64,000 nucleotides of DNA, taken from positions 620,001 through 684,000 of the forward strand of contig LR134389.1 of assembly GCA_900637675.1 (NCBI GenBank), given 5' to 3'. The position numbers were made by a program, and so were the translations under genes. Source of the DNA: Streptococcus equi subsp. equi. Lineage in GTDB: Bacteria > Bacillota > Bacilli > Lactobacillales > Streptococcaceae. The notes under the pieces are model-generated. The model was not told the origin of the DNA. It made no database searches and worked only from the letters and a program-made list of their open reading frames with translations. Positions 38,859 through 48,662 of the stretch are shown here, piece after piece. Numbering within the stretch: the first letter of the stretch is position 1; every line of letters starts with the position of its first letter.

Positions 38859-39539
38859 ATGTTAGAAGAATTGTTCTTAAAGAGTAAAGAGATGATAAAG
38901 TCCCCTTATTTTCTGTCACGTTGTGTTACTGGTGTGCTGTCTGTAGGGCTTTTGCTGGTGCTGTGGATTGCCTTGACTGGCAAGGAAAAAGCAAGAGAGG
39001 AGTCAGCTCCATTTCCTGACCATTCTCAGGTTCAGCAGTCAGAAAAGCCAGCTCAGCTAGAAGCTAGTGAGCAAGAAATGGCGGCAGCTGAGGATATCGT
39101 AGTGGATATTAAGGGAGCTGTTCATAAGGAGGGTGTCTATAAGCTTGCTAAGGGAAGTCGTATCACAGATCTGATTGAGCTAGCAGGTGGCTTGACAGAC
39201 CAAGCTGATAAAAATGCTATTAATCTAGCTGAAAAGCTATCTGATGAAAAGGTCGTTTATGTTGCTAAGCTGGGTGAGAATATATCAGTCATTAAAGGAT
39301 CTTCAGCTGAGGCTCAATCAGCGTCTGCTGATCATCAGAAGCCTGAAAAGGTTCATTTGAACAGAGCTAGTCTTGCTGATTTGCAAAGCATTCCAGGCAT
39401 TGGTGCAAAGAGAGCATAGGATATTATTGATGTACGAGAAAGCCTGGGTGGCTTTAAATCTCTAGAAGATCTGAGAAAGGTATCAGGTATTGGTGCTAAA
39501 ACACTGGAGAAGCTAAAGCATGAGATTTCCCTTGACTAA
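38859..39539 (+). pseudogene. comEA: Competence DNA receptor ComEA, nonsense mutation
   Basis: ComEA binds incoming double-stranded DNA at the cell surface. The N-terminal TM helix (residues 20-42), the SLBB domain (VDIKGAVHKEGVYKL near 83) and the start of the helix-hairpin-helix domain (LNRASLADLQSIPGIGAKRA) are intact. Codon 187 is TAG (39417-39419) where CAG would restore the frame; after it DIIDVRESLGGFKSLEDL to the natural stop at 39537 is in frame. So one base substitution removes most of the DNA-binding HhH domain. comEC overlaps the 3' end by 20 bp. Confidence 0.9.
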
Positions 39540-41763
39540 GTATTTTCCAATTGCTCCGATACAATTTGCCCTTTTAGTGCTTGTTTTGCATTATTTGATT
39601 TATCGACCTAGCTGGTTAACGGCTGGTTTGTTAGCTGGCTTGTTGGTATTATTAGGCTATCGCTTTGTCCTCAAGCAGGTCTTAAAGACGCTTCTTTTGC
39701 TAGGGCTTTTTGGCTGTCTTTTTGCTTATCAAAAGGGTCAGCTAGAGGCTAATCAGATCAATCAGCCTGATCGCTTATCAACGGTTGAGCTGATTCCAGA
39801 TTCGATAATGGTGAATGGTGATCACCTATCCTTTATCGGTCGGCACTCGGGGCATCATTATCAGTTGGCTTATCGCATGACCTCAAAAGAAGAGGCAGAT
39901 TTTTTTAAGCAGCAGAGCCAATTTCTAAAGCTAAAGGCTGACATCAGGCTAGAGGAAGCAGCAGGGCTTAGAAATTTTAAGGGCTTTAACCATCAGGCCT
40001 ATTTAGCTTATCAGGGAATCTTTAGAGTAGGAAAAATCAAAAGCTTGCAGTCATTGAAGACTATCTCTCCTAGGTCTGTTAGTGATCGTATTAGCCAATG
40101 GCGACGTCAGGCCATCGTTTGGTGCCAATCTAGGTTTCCACAGCCGATGAGTCATTATATGACAGGATTGTTATTTGGCTATCTTGATAAGTCCTTTGGG
40201 CAAATGACAGAGCTATACAGCCAGCTCGGTATTATCCATCTGTTTGCTTTATCTGGTATGCAGGTCGGCTTTTTTCTGACCTACCTGCGTCGTGGCTTGG
40301 TCTGGTTACATATTCCAATAGACAAGATTAAGCTACTGGAGGTGGTATGTTCATTTTGCTATTCTGGTTTGACTGGTCATAGTATTTCTGTGATACGTAG
40401 CTTGCTGCAGGCCCAGCTGCGTCATATTGGTTTGACAGGACTAGATAATCTAGCAATGACTTTTTTGATGATGTTTTTGATTAATGGTCACTTTCTGATG
40501 TCTATTGGTGGTGTCTTGTCCTTTGCTTATGCTTTTATCATTGCTACGGTCAGATTTGAAGAGCTTTCTGGCAACAAACAGAGGCTTTTGAAAGCCTTAG
40601 CCATTTCCTTTGGCATTGTGCCCTTGCTGGCCTACTATTTCTCGGTTTTTAATCCGATCTCGGTAGTATTGACAGCCTTATTAGCCTATTTGTTTGATGG
40701 TCTTATTCTACCAGGTCTAGCGATCTTGTTTTTCTTCTCGCCCCTTGCTGTTGTGACTGCCGTCAATCCATTCTTTTTATATTTAGAAAAGGGGATCGGC
40801 ATGATTGGAAGCTATTTTAGTGCTCCCTTGGTGTTAGGAAGTCCTACAGCCTTACAGCTTTGCCTTTGTATGGCTTGCTTGGCTATAGTGTATGATTATC
40901 GAGGGAATCGAGGCTTACAGTTGGTTGCAGGTGGTTTGTTGTTGCTGACGCTATTTACGGTAAAATGGCCCATGACTAATGAGGTAACGCTTGTAGATGT
41001 TGGGCAAGGAGACAGTATTTTTATTAGGGATAAGCAAAATCATACCATGCTGATTGATGTCGGAGGAGTGCCTGCTCCTCAGGAAAAGGAGCAATGGCGG
41101 AGGAAATACCAAGCCTGTAATGCCCACAAAACACTCATTCCCTATCTTAGAAGCCGAGGAGTAGATACGATTGATCAATTGGTGCTAACCCACACCGATA
41201 CTGATCATGTGGGGGATATGGAGGCTGTTGTGAAGGCCTTTAGAGTTAAGCAAATATATGTTAGTCAGGGGAGTTTAACCAATGCTAGCTTTGTCAAGCG
41301 ATTACAAGGATTAGCTGCCAAGGTTAAGGCCATTAGTGCTGGTGATCACTTGCCCATTATGGGAAGCTTTTTAGAGGTGCTCTATCCTTGGGAGATAGGA
41401 GATGGTAAAAACAATGATTCTTTAGTCCTTTATGGCAGGCTATTGGATAAAAGCTTTTTATTTACAGGTGATTTGGAGGCAGAAGGAGAAGAAAGGCTGA
41501 TTGCTCGTTATCCTAAGCTTAAGGCTGATGTTTTAAAGGCAGCTCATCATGGTTCTAAGGGCTCTTCTATACCAGCATTTTTAGACCATATCCAGCCTCA
41601 GCTAAGCTTGATTTCAGCAGGAAGGAACAACCAGTATCAGCACCCTAACCCCGAAACCTTGGCACGCTTTGAAGCGAGACACATTCCTTACTACAGCACC
41701 GCAAGCAAGGGCGCTATTCGCTTAACAGGTCAAGCTCACTGGCAATTAGAATCCTGTAGATAG
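39520..41763 (+). CDS. comEC: ComEC/Rec2 competence DNA channel protein
   Basis: The 747-residue protein is the membrane channel for single-stranded DNA uptake. It has N-terminal membrane segments, the central competence domain with GLLFGYLDKSFGQ and LFALSGMQVGFFLTYLRR (about residues 215-260), and a C-terminal metallo-beta-lactamase-like domain (VDVGQGDSIFIRDK near 490, LTHTDTDHVGDMEAV near 553, AAHHGSKGSSIP near 677). No break is visible. It is the second gene of the comEA operon, whose first gene is damaged. Confidence 0.92.
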   Translation: MRFPLTKYFPIAPIQFALLVLVLHYLIYRPSWLTAGLLAGLLVLLGYRFVLKQVLKTLLLLGLFGCLFAYQKGQLEANQINQPDRLSTVELIPDSIMVNGDHLSFIGRHSGHHYQLAYRMTSKEEADFFKQQSQFLKLKADIRLEEAAGLRNFKGFNHQAYLAYQGIFRVGKIKSLQSLKTISPRSVSDRISQWRRQAIVWCQSRFPQPMSHYMTGLLFGYLDKSFGQMTELYSQLGIIHLFALSGMQVGFFLTYLRRGLVWLHIPIDKIKLLEVVCSFCYSGLTGHSISVIRSLLQAQLRHIGLTGLDNLAMTFLMMFLINGHFLMSIGGVLSFAYAFIIATVRFEELSGNKQRLLKALAISFGIVPLLAYYFSVFNPISVVLTALLAYLFDGLILPGLAILFFFSPLAVVTAVNPFFLYLEKGIGMIGSYFSAPLVLGSPTALQLCLCMACLAIVYDYRGNRGLQLVAGGLLLLTLFTVKWPMTNEVTLVDVGQGDSIFIRDKQNHTMLIDVGGVPAPQEKEQWRRKYQACNAHKTLIPYLRSRGVDTIDQLVLTHTDTDHVGDMEAVVKAFRVKQIYVSQGSLTNASFVKRLQGLAAKVKAISAGDHLPIMGSFLEVLYPWEIGDGKNNDSLVLYGRLLDKSFLFTGDLEAEGEERLIARYPKLKADVLKAAHHGSKGSSIPAFLDHIQPQLSLISAGRNNQYQHPNPETLARFEARHIPYYSTASKGAIRLTGQAHWQLESCR

Positions 41764-41875
41764 GCTCATTGAACCAGAGATATATGCAAGGGCCTAGGTC
41801 TGGGAATGAAGTAGAGAATGAAAAAGATCAGCTTTAGCAAGGTCATATTTAGTAAGAAAATGCTATAATAAAACC

Positions 41876-42937
41876 ATGATTGCGATAGAAAAAATAGATG
41901 CCTTAAGCAAAGAAAGCTTAGGCTTGATTACGGTCGTAACTGGTGAGGATATTGGGCAATATAGCCATATGAAGGCGCTGCTACTAAAAAAAATAGCCTT
42001 TGATCCGGCTGACTTGACTTATTCTTATTTTGATATGTCTGAGGCTTTGTATCAAACAGCTGAGATGGACCTTGTAAGCATGCCCTTTTTTGCTGACCAA
42101 AAGGTGGTTATTTTTGATCATCTGCTGGACATTACCACTAGTAAAAAAAGCTACCTAAAGGAAAAAGAGCTAAAGGCATTTGAGGACTATTTGGAAAATC
42201 CTGTAGAGACCACACGTTTGGTTATCTTTGCACCAGGAAAGCTTGATGGCAAGCGTCGTTTGGTCAAGATTCTCAAGCGTGATGCCCTTATTTTTGAAGC
42301 CAGTCCTTTAAAGGCTGCTGAAAAAAGGACCTATTTTCAAAAATACAGTCACCAGCTGGACTTGAGCTTTGCTAGTGGTGCTTTTGATCAATTGCTGTTG
42401 AAGTCAAATGATGATTTTAGTCAAATCATGAAGAATATGACCTTCTTGAAGGCCTATAAAAAAAGTGGTCCTATCACAGTAGAGGACATTGCTCAAGCGA
42501 TTCCCAAGAGCTTGCAGGATAATGTCTTTGACTTGACAAGATTGGTGTTACAAGGAAAGATTGATGCTGCTCGGGAGCTGGTTCATGATTTGCGCCTATC
42601 TGGCGAGGACGATATTAAGCTTATTGCCATTATGCTGGGGCAGTTTCGTCTGTTTTTGCAGCTGGCAACCTTGGTGCGGTCTGGAAAAACAGAACAGCAG
42701 CTAGTCACTAGCCTATCAGACCTGTTAGGCAGACGTGTTAATCCCTATCAGGTGAAATATGCACTCAAGGATTCTAGAGCCTTGTCTCTCTCTTATTTGC
42801 AGCTGGCTGTAAAGACCTTAATTGAAACAGATTATCACATTAAAACAGGTGTTTACACAAAGGATTATCTTTTTGACCTTGCTCTCTTAAAGCTAGTAGC
42901 GCATTCTCAGGGAAATACTGACCTCTCAGACCTATGA
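41876..42937 (+). CDS. holA: DNA polymerase III delta subunit
   Basis: HolA opens the beta clamp as part of the clamp loader. The 353-residue length and order of domains fit: N-terminal AAA+-like module without a working Walker A, DDFSQIMKNMTFLKAY near residue 180, and the C-terminal collar helices (NPYQVKYALKDSRALSL near 288, LIETDYHIKTG near 315). It precedes sodA, the conserved streptococcal order. Confidence 0.9.
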   Translation: MIAIEKIDALSKESLGLITVVTGEDIGQYSHMKALLLKKIAFDPADLTYSYFDMSEALYQTAEMDLVSMPFFADQKVVIFDHLLDITTSKKSYLKEKELKAFEDYLENPVETTRLVIFAPGKLDGKRRLVKILKRDALIFEASPLKAAEKRTYFQKYSHQLDLSFASGAFDQLLLKSNDDFSQIMKNMTFLKAYKKSGPITVEDIAQAIPKSLQDNVFDLTRLVLQGKIDAARELVHDLRLSGEDDIKLIAIMLGQFRLFLQLATLVRSGKTEQQLVTSLSDLLGRRVNPYQVKYALKDSRALSLSYLQLAVKTLIETDYHIKTGVYTKDYLFDLALLKLVAHSQGNTDLSDL

Positions 42938-42953
42938 GCATCAATCAAATTAG

Positions 42954-42982
42954 TTGAAAGCCTCTATTTTTTGAGATAAGAT
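42954..42982 (+). promoter_or_regulatory. sodA promoter
   Basis: TTGAAA (42954-42959) and TAAGAT (42977-42982) are 17 bp apart, 32 nt before sodA. Confidence 0.6.
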
Positions 42983-43014
42983 AGACTTATCATAAAGGAA
43001 AAGAGGAAAGAGAC

Positions 43015-43620
43015 ATGACCATTACATTACCGGATCTTCCGTACGCATATGATGCCCTTGAGCCTTATTTTGACACAGAAACAATGACGCTTCATCATGA
43101 TAAGCACCATGCCACCTATGTGGCTAATACCAACACTGCTTTGGAAAAATACCCAGAGCTAGGAGAAAATTTAGAGGAATTATTAGCAGATGTAAGCAGC
43201 ATTCCTGCTGACATTCGTCAGGCTGTGATTAATAATGGCGGTGGCCATTTGAACCATGCGCTTTTCTGGGAGCTGCTTTCTCCAGAAAAGCAAGAGGTTT
43301 CTGCTGATGTCGCAGCAGCTATTGATGACGCTTTTGGTTCCTTTGCTGCCTTTAAAGAGCAATTCACAGCAGCAGCTACGGGTCGTTTTGGCTCAGGTTG
43401 GGCCTGGCTGGTTGTGAATAAGGCTGGTCAGCTTGAAATCACATCAACTGCTAATCAGGACACACCAATCTCAGAGGGCAAGCAGCCTATTTTAGCACTT
43501 GATGTTTGGGAGCATGCTTATTACCTCAATTACCGCAATGTTCGTCCAAATTATATCAAGGCCTTCTTTGAAATCATTAATTGGAAAAAGGTCTCAGAGT
43601 TTTACCAAGCTGCAAAATAA
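43015..43620 (+). CDS. sodA: Manganese-type superoxide dismutase
   Basis: The 201-residue enzyme detoxifies superoxide. Metal ligands are visible: His in [11 protein letters not shown] (near residue 27), His in [10 protein letters not shown] (near 81), and the pair Asp/His in [15 protein letters not shown] (near 162). Gly and Gln positions ([12 protein letters not shown]) fit the Mn/Fe class typical of streptococci. It is monocistronic with a strong terminator. Confidence 0.97.
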   Translation: MTITLPDLPYAYDALEPYFDTETMTLHHDKHHATYVANTNTALEKYPELGENLEELLADVSSIPADIRQAVINNGGGHLNHALFWELLSPEKQEVSADVAAAIDDAFGSFAAFKEQFTAAATGRFGSGWAWLVVNKAGQLEITSTANQDTPISEGKQPILALDVWEHAYYLNYRNVRPNYIKAFFEIINWKKVSEFYQAAK

Positions 43621-43632
43621 TAGAAGTCAGTT

Positions 43633-43660
43633 ACCAATCTCAGAAGTAGATTGGTTTTTT
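43633..43660 (+). terminator. sodA terminator
   Basis: ACCAATCT (43633-43640) pairs with AGATTGGT (43648-43655), followed by T residues. Confidence 0.88.
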
Positions 43661-43783
43661 AAGTGTGCTAATAAACTACTAGTGTTGGTGGTAAAAGCCT
43701 CCAAGTCTTTTGAAAATATTCTCTAACGTGATAGACAATACGTGTAACGTTCAGAGTGTATTTGATAGCTTAGAAGCTTTATA

Positions 43784-43840
43784 AAAAGCCCTGCCATCTC
43801 TCTAGCGAATTTACCCACTAGAGAGATGATAGAGCTGTTT
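43784..43840. terminator. Inverted repeat ending the minus-strand gene cluster
   Basis: CATCTCTCTAG (43795-43805) pairs with CTAGAGAGATG (43818-43828), flanked by A-rich and T-rich sequence on both sides. It lies just beyond the minus-strand gene ending at 43871 and can serve both directions. Confidence 0.7.
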
Positions 43841-43870
43841 TTTGGTTATTGGATCTACCTCATACCTCAG

Positions 43871-45088
43871 CTAGGGGGTCTTGCTGGGAAAGCTTTGATG
43901 AGCTTGTTGATAATGGCGAAGTAATTTTTTAAAGGCTTTAGCCGCTGCTTTCGTTAATTGCTTGGAGGATTTGCCATCTCGGCTAAAAATAGGGTGCTGT
44001 TGATCATTTTGCTGCTCTAAATCTGGTACTATAAATGGACTATCAAGGTTTATCATTGCTGTTTCAATGAAATCAGGCTCAAATAGCTCAATGGGTTCAA
44101 TATCAAGCAATCTATGCAGATCATTGTTTTGATTGGCATAGTTAAAGGAAGACCCATTGATGAGACCATTTTGACTTGGCTGTTGAGGATCTAGGGCAGC
44201 CAAGAAATGACCAGCCTCTGATAAAATAAATTCTGAGTGAAAATGAATTAAAATCTTATAATTGGCTTGGGGGAAATTGTCTGGGTATGTGATTTGGAGC
44301 TGATTGGCTGTGTCTAAATGACTAGCTACCTTATTGTGGTATCTGGCTGATTCATTAAGACTATAATCAGATTCGTCTAGGGTAGCTAGGTATCTAGCCA
44401 AGGCATCAGCATCTGTTTTTCCTGCTCTCCCATAATTGTTTCTAACCCATTCTATTTGCTGCACTGACAGGACATAGCGCAGCTGATAGAGCTTGCGATT
44501 GAAGGTCTGATAAGGAATATGCTCCAAATGATCATAATAAAGCTGAATTAATGATGCTAATTGGTCCCAAAAGGCATCTGTCGGGCTTAAGGACGGACTG
44601 AATTGCTTGAGTAATTGCTTTGTTTCAGCGCTTTGCCCACTTAATTCCTCGGGCATTTTTACATAGCTCAAAAGTAAGCTGAGGTCTCTTTTAGCTTCAA
44701 GCTTATGTTGAGCCCTTGGCTGCCTTTCCCACATGCGATGAAAAGCAGGAGACCCAATGATCTGCAGGCTCTGATAAAGCTGCTCAAAGTTATAGCTTGC
44801 TTGCTTAGGCTTGAGATGGCCTAGGTAGCCCTTTTCAATGGCCTCATAGGACCACCCGTCCTGTGCTAGCTTTTTGGCATAATGCAGCAGATCTTTCCTG
44901 AGCTGAAACTGATCAGATAGGCTTGAGGGCTGTTGTTTTATATGCCGCTTTTCAAAGGAAATAACCATGTCCTTGTAAGCTTGGTGGCTCTGCTCAAAGG
45001 CCAGCCTTGCTTGCTCATGCTTTGCAAAGCTAACAACAAACAGCACAAATAATAAAAACATGAGCCCGCTGTGAATGTATTTCATCAT
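43871..45088 (-). CDS. Conserved-looking protein of unknown function with N-terminal membrane anchor
   Basis: I do not recognise this 405-residue protein. It has an N-terminal hydrophobic anchor or signal (residues 5-20, LMFLLFVLFVVSF), then a mostly hydrophilic, Gln/Leu/His-rich helical domain, with a basic region near the C-terminus (KQLTKAAAKAFKKLLRHYQQ). No catalytic motif is obvious. It starts 6 bp after the queA stop on the same strand and lacks a clear RBS, suggesting translational coupling to queA. Two adjacent ATG codons are possible starts. Confidence 0.7.
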   Translation of the reverse strand: MMKYIHSGLMFLLFVLFVVSFAKHEQARLAFEQSHQAYKDMVISFEKRHIKQQPSSLSDQFQLRKDLLHYAKKLAQDGWSYEAIEKGYLGHLKPKQASYNFEQLYQSLQIIGSPAFHRMWERQPRAQHKLEAKRDLSLLLSYVKMPEELSGQSAETKQLLKQFSPSLSPTDAFWDQLASLIQLYYDHLEHIPYQTFNRKLYQLRYVLSVQQIEWVRNNYGRAGKTDADALARYLATLDESDYSLNESARYHNKVASHLDTANQLQITYPDNFPQANYKILIHFHSEFILSEAGHFLAALDPQQPSQNGLINGSSFNYANQNNDLHRLLDIEPIELFEPDFIETAMINLDSPFIVPDLEQQNDQQHPIFSRDGKSSKQLTKAAAKAFKKLLRHYQQAHQSFPSKTP

Positions 45089-45094
45089 TAGGCT

Positions 45095-46123
45095 TTACTT
45101 AACAAACATGGCATCACCAAAGCTAAAGAAGCGGTAATGCTCATCAATGGCATGCTTATAGGCTTCAAGGACAAAGTCACGACCTGCAAAAGCAGAAACT
45201 AGCATGACAAGCGTTGACTTGGGCAGATGGAAGTTCGTTGAAAAAGCATCAACAACCTTAAATTGGTAGCCTGGCTTAATAAAAATATTAGTCCAACCAG
45301 AATCTGCTAGAATTTGCCCTTGGAATTTGCTGCCAATCGTTTCTAGTGTGCGAATAGAAGTAGTACCAACAGCAATAATGCGTCCACCAGCGGCCTTAAC
45401 CTTCCTAAGGGTTTGGGCGGCCTCTTCAGATAGCAGGTAGAATTCAGAGTGCATGTCATGCTCATCGATATTATCGACAGAAACTGGTCTAAAGGTTCCT
45501 AGGCCAACATGGAGGGTCAGGTAGACGAGGTGTACTCCTTTGGCTTCTATTTTTTGCAGAAGTTCCTGAGTAAAGTGTAGTCCGGCTGTAGGAGCAGCTG
45601 CTGAGCCATTTTCCTTGGCGTAAACGGTCTGGTAGCGCTCAGCGTCTGCTAGCTTTTCATGGATATAGGGCGGAAGAGGCATTTCGCCTAGAGTCTCTAA
45701 AATCTCTAGGAAAATACCATCGTATGAAAACTCAACGATTCGACCGCCATGCTCTAGCTCTTGAATGACCCTTGCCTTTAGGCGTCCATCACCAAAGCTG
45801 ATCTGTGCACCGGCTTTAAGCCGCTTTGCGGGCTTGGCTAAAACCTCCCATTGGTCTCCCTGAATGTTTTTAAGCAGCAAAAGCTCAACATGCCCATGTG
45901 TTTCCATTTTTTCACCGTATAAGCGGGCAGGAAGGACCCGAGTATTGTTCATGACCAGTGCATCTCCTGGCTCTAGTTGATCAATGATATGGTCAAAGTG
46001 GCTATCTGTCATGGTGTGCTCTTGATGGTCGATAATCAAGAGCTTCGAGCGATCCCTTTGTTCAAGTGGTGTTTGTGCAATCAGCTCCTCTGGTAGCTCA
46101 AAATCAAAATCGTTGGTATTCAT
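45095..46123 (-). CDS. queA: S-adenosylmethionine:tRNA ribosyltransferase-isomerase
   Basis: QueA makes epoxyqueuosine in tRNA from preQ1. The 342-residue protein has the family marks [21 protein letters not shown] at the N-terminus, [13 protein letters not shown] near residue 57, and [10 protein letters not shown] near 178. It diverges from nagB across a 267-bp region with promoters for both. Confidence 0.95.
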   Translation of the reverse strand: MNTNDFDFELPEELIAQTPLEQRDRSKLLIIDHQEHTMTDSHFDHIIDQLEPGDALVMNNTRVLPARLYGEKMETHGHVELLLLKNIQGDQWEVLAKPAKRLKAGAQISFGDGRLKARVIQELEHGGRIVEFSYDGIFLEILETLGEMPLPPYIHEKLADAERYQTVYAKENGSAAAPTAGLHFTQELLQKIEAKGVHLVYLTLHVGLGTFRPVSVDNIDEHDMHSEFYLLSEEAAQTLRKVKAAGGRIIAVGTTSIRTLETIGSKFQGQILADSGWTNIFIKPGYQFKVVDAFSTNFHLPKSTLVMLVSAFAGRDFVLEAYKHAIDEHYRFFSFGDAMFVK

Positions 46124-46194
46124 CTTAACTCCTTTACCCTTCTTGTGAGGCTATTTACAATCAGCCTATTTATCCTTAGAGATAAATCCTTTCT

Positions 46195-46223
46195 ATTATA
46201 TCACTTGTCCCTGGCTACGTCAC
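46195..46223 (-). promoter_or_regulatory. queA promoter
   Basis: On the minus strand an extended -10 TGATATAAT (46203-46195) lies 17 bp from a weak -35 GTGACG (46223-46218), about 72 nt before queA. Confidence 0.55.
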
Positions 46224-46320
46224 CTGTCATGGTTATGAGACACATAGAGATGATTGATGGCCTTTTACTCCTTATTAGCTAGTGCTTCTTAGCTGACGAC
46301 AGGGGATATGAGATTATGGC

Positions 46321-46374
46321 TTGACAATAATTGGTATATACCATATAATAGAATCACAAAAGGTCTATACCAAT
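46321..46374 (+). promoter_or_regulatory. nagB promoter with two NagR-type operators
   Basis: TTGACA (46321-46326) and TATAAT (46344-46349) are a perfect sigma-A pair at 17 bp. Between them lies ATTGGTATATACCAT (46330-46344), and just past the start point lies AGGTCTATACCAAT (46361-46374). Both match the GntR-family NagR/dre half-sites TGGT...ACCA. Repression lifted by an amino-sugar phosphate is expected; the regulator gene itself is not in the window. Confidence 0.8.
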
Positions 46375-46390
46375 CAAAAAGGAGAATCAG

Positions 46391-47095
46391 ATGAAAATTA
46401 TTCGTGTACAGGATCAGTTAGAGGGTGGCAAGGTTGCTTTTAGCCTATTAAAGGAAAGCTTGGCAAAAGGGGCTACAACCTTAGGATTGGCAACAGGCAG
46501 CACACCGATTACCTTTTATCAGGAGCTGGTTAATAGTGATTTAGACTGTTCAGCCTTGACCAGTATCAACTTAGACGAATATGTCGGGCTGCCGGTTGAA
46601 AATGATCAGAGCTATGACTATTTTATGCGTGACCAGCTGTTTAACGCTAAGCCCTTTAAGGAAAGCTTTTTACCAAACGGCTTAGCTGATGACTTAGAGG
46701 CAGAGGTTAAGCGCTATGATCAAGTTATCGCAGAGCACCCTATTGATTTTCAGATTCTTGGAATTGGGCGCAATGGTCATATCGGCTTTAACGAGCCAGG
46801 AACCTCTTTTGCAGAAAAGACGCATGTGGTGGATTTGCAGGCTTCGACAATTGAGGCTAATAGTCGCTTCTTTGCTAGTATTGATGATGTGCCAAAGCAG
46901 GCTATTTCAATGGGAATTGCTTCTATCATGGCATCAAAAATGATTGTCCTATTGGCCTTTGGTAAGGAAAAGGCTGCCGCTATTAAGGGCATGGTATCAG
47001 GTCCAGTTACTGAGGCTTTGCCAGCAAGTGTATTACAGCAGCACGATAATGTTGTGGTTATTATTGATGAGGCTGCCGCTTCAGAGCTGGATTAG
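46391..47095 (+). CDS. nagB: Glucosamine-6-phosphate deaminase
   Basis: NagB converts glucosamine-6-P to fructose-6-P and ammonia, linking amino-sugar use to glycolysis. The 234-residue protein has [16 protein letters not shown] near residue 32, NLDEYVGL near 62, and the catalytic loop [18 protein letters not shown] near 121. RBS AAAGGAG lies 8 nt upstream. It is monocistronic, with NagR-type operators in the promoter. Confidence 0.97.
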   Translation: MKIIRVQDQLEGGKVAFSLLKESLAKGATTLGLATGSTPITFYQELVNSDLDCSALTSINLDEYVGLPVENDQSYDYFMRDQLFNAKPFKESFLPNGLADDLEAEVKRYDQVIAEHPIDFQILGIGRNGHIGFNEPGTSFAEKTHVVDLQASTIEANSRFFASIDDVPKQAISMGIASIMASKMIVLLAFGKEKAAAIKGMVSGPVTEALPASVLQQHDNVVVIIDEAAASELD

Positions 47096-47208
47096 ACTAT
47101 TGCTGATGGCTAACAGCTAGTCTGCTATCCGTTGTGCTCTTTTGATACAGTGTAGGTATCTGGCTAAAGGTTTCTTGCTGACTTTAGCAAAAAATCTGAT
47201 CAGTTATT

Positions 47209-47235
47209 AAAAGAGGCTCTTTGGCCTCTTTTTTA
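47209..47235 (+). terminator. nagB terminator
   Basis: AAAAGAGGC (47209-47217) pairs with GCCTCTTTT (47224-47232), continuing as T. Confidence 0.88.
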
Positions 47236-47266
47236 GAATTAAGGTATATTGTGATAAACTAATGCT

Positions 47267-47983
47267 ATGCGTTTAGATAAATTATTAGAAGTGACAGGCT
47301 TTGGTTCTAGAAATCAAGTGAAACAACTCATCAAAGGAAGGTCTGTCTTGATTGATGGGCAACCAGCTAGAGCTGGTTGTCAGAGTGTTGATTCAGGTCT
47401 TCAAGTGATAATGGTAAATGGCAGGCAAATAAAGGCATTTGCTCATCGCTATTACCTGCTTCATAAGCCAGCAGGGGTTGTGTCAGCTTGCTCTGATAGG
47501 AAGCACCAAACTGTCATTGATTTGATTCGTAAGGAGGATAGAGTGGCCAATCTTTACCCTATAGGCCGCTTAGATAGAGATACAACAGGGCTTGTCCTCT
47601 TGACGGATAATGGTCCATTAGGGTTTCGTATGCTTCACCCGAAGCACCATGTGAACAAGACCTACCTTGTGACTGTCAATGGCTCTTTGGCTGCTGATGC
47701 GGTGCCTTTCTTTGAAAATGGTGTTACCTTTCTTGATGGTACTCGCTGCAAGTCTGCCGCCTTGCGGATTATAAAGGCTGATCAAATGGAGTCACAAGCA
47801 GAAGTAACACTCTCTGAAGGAAAATACCATCAGATCAAGAAAATGTTTTTAAGCTATGGCTTAAAGGTCACACAGCTCAAGCGAATTGGTTTTGCAGAAA
47901 TAGCGCTAGGGGATTTAGCTGAGGGAGCTTATCGTCAGCTAACAGTAAAAGAAAAAAAGCTCATCAAGACCTATTTAACATAA
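47267..47983 (+). CDS. rsuA: 16S rRNA pseudouridine synthase (RsuA family)
   Basis: The 238-residue protein has an N-terminal S4 domain (MRLDKLLEVTGFGSRNQVKQLI) and the RsuA/RluB catalytic domain with the active Asp in YPIGRLDRDTTGLVLLT near residue 98 and KYHQIKKMF near 186. It should make pseudouridine in 16S rRNA (position 516 in E. coli numbering). There is no clear RBS for the ATG at 47267. It precedes coiA. Confidence 0.9.
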   Translation: MRLDKLLEVTGFGSRNQVKQLIKGRSVLIDGQPARAGCQSVDSGLQVIMVNGRQIKAFAHRYYLLHKPAGVVSACSDRKHQTVIDLIRKEDRVANLYPIGRLDRDTTGLVLLTDNGPLGFRMLHPKHHVNKTYLVTVNGSLAADAVPFFENGVTFLDGTRCKSAALRIIKADQMESQAEVTLSEGKYHQIKKMFLSYGLKVTQLKRIGFAEIALGDLAEGAYRQLTVKEKKLIKTYLT

Positions 47984-48662
47984 AATATTGTTAGATTTGA
48001 AGTTGACTGACAGGTTAAGTCCAGTGTTTTTCGGATATATGCTATAGAGAGAACGATAACAACTGGAGACCCCTATGCTAACTGCCTTAGACCAAGATCA
48101 AAGAGTCATCTCGCTTACAGATGGCTCTTCCCCCTCACGCAAGCAAGCCTTTACCTGTCCTGCTTGTGGAGCTGCTGTACGCTTGAAAAAAGGAAGAATT
48201 ATCCGACCCCACTTTGCCCATATTAGCCTAAGTCATTGCCAATACCTGACTGAAAATGAATCACATGAACATCTCAGGCTAAAGGCTGATCTGTACCGTA
48301 GCCTATCTCGCTCTGAGACAGCAGAGGTTGAGGCCTACCTGCCTGATCTAAATCAAATTGCAGACCTTCTGGTTAATAAGCACTTAGCCTTAGAAATCCA
48401 GTGTAGTCAGCTACCAATCAAAAGGCTGGAGCAACGCAGTAGGGCTTATCAGGCTAATGGCTATCAGGTGCGTTGGCTCTTAGGAAGAAAGCTTTGGCTG
48501 CAAAAGCGTCTGACAGGTTTACAAAGGCAATGCCTTTATTTTTCTTGGCAGCTTGGCTTTCATCTTTGGGAGCTCGATGTGGAACACCACCTGATACGAT
48601 TGAAATATTGAACTGCCCCCCAAAAGTTAGACATAAAATCTAACAATTGGGGGGCTATTTTT

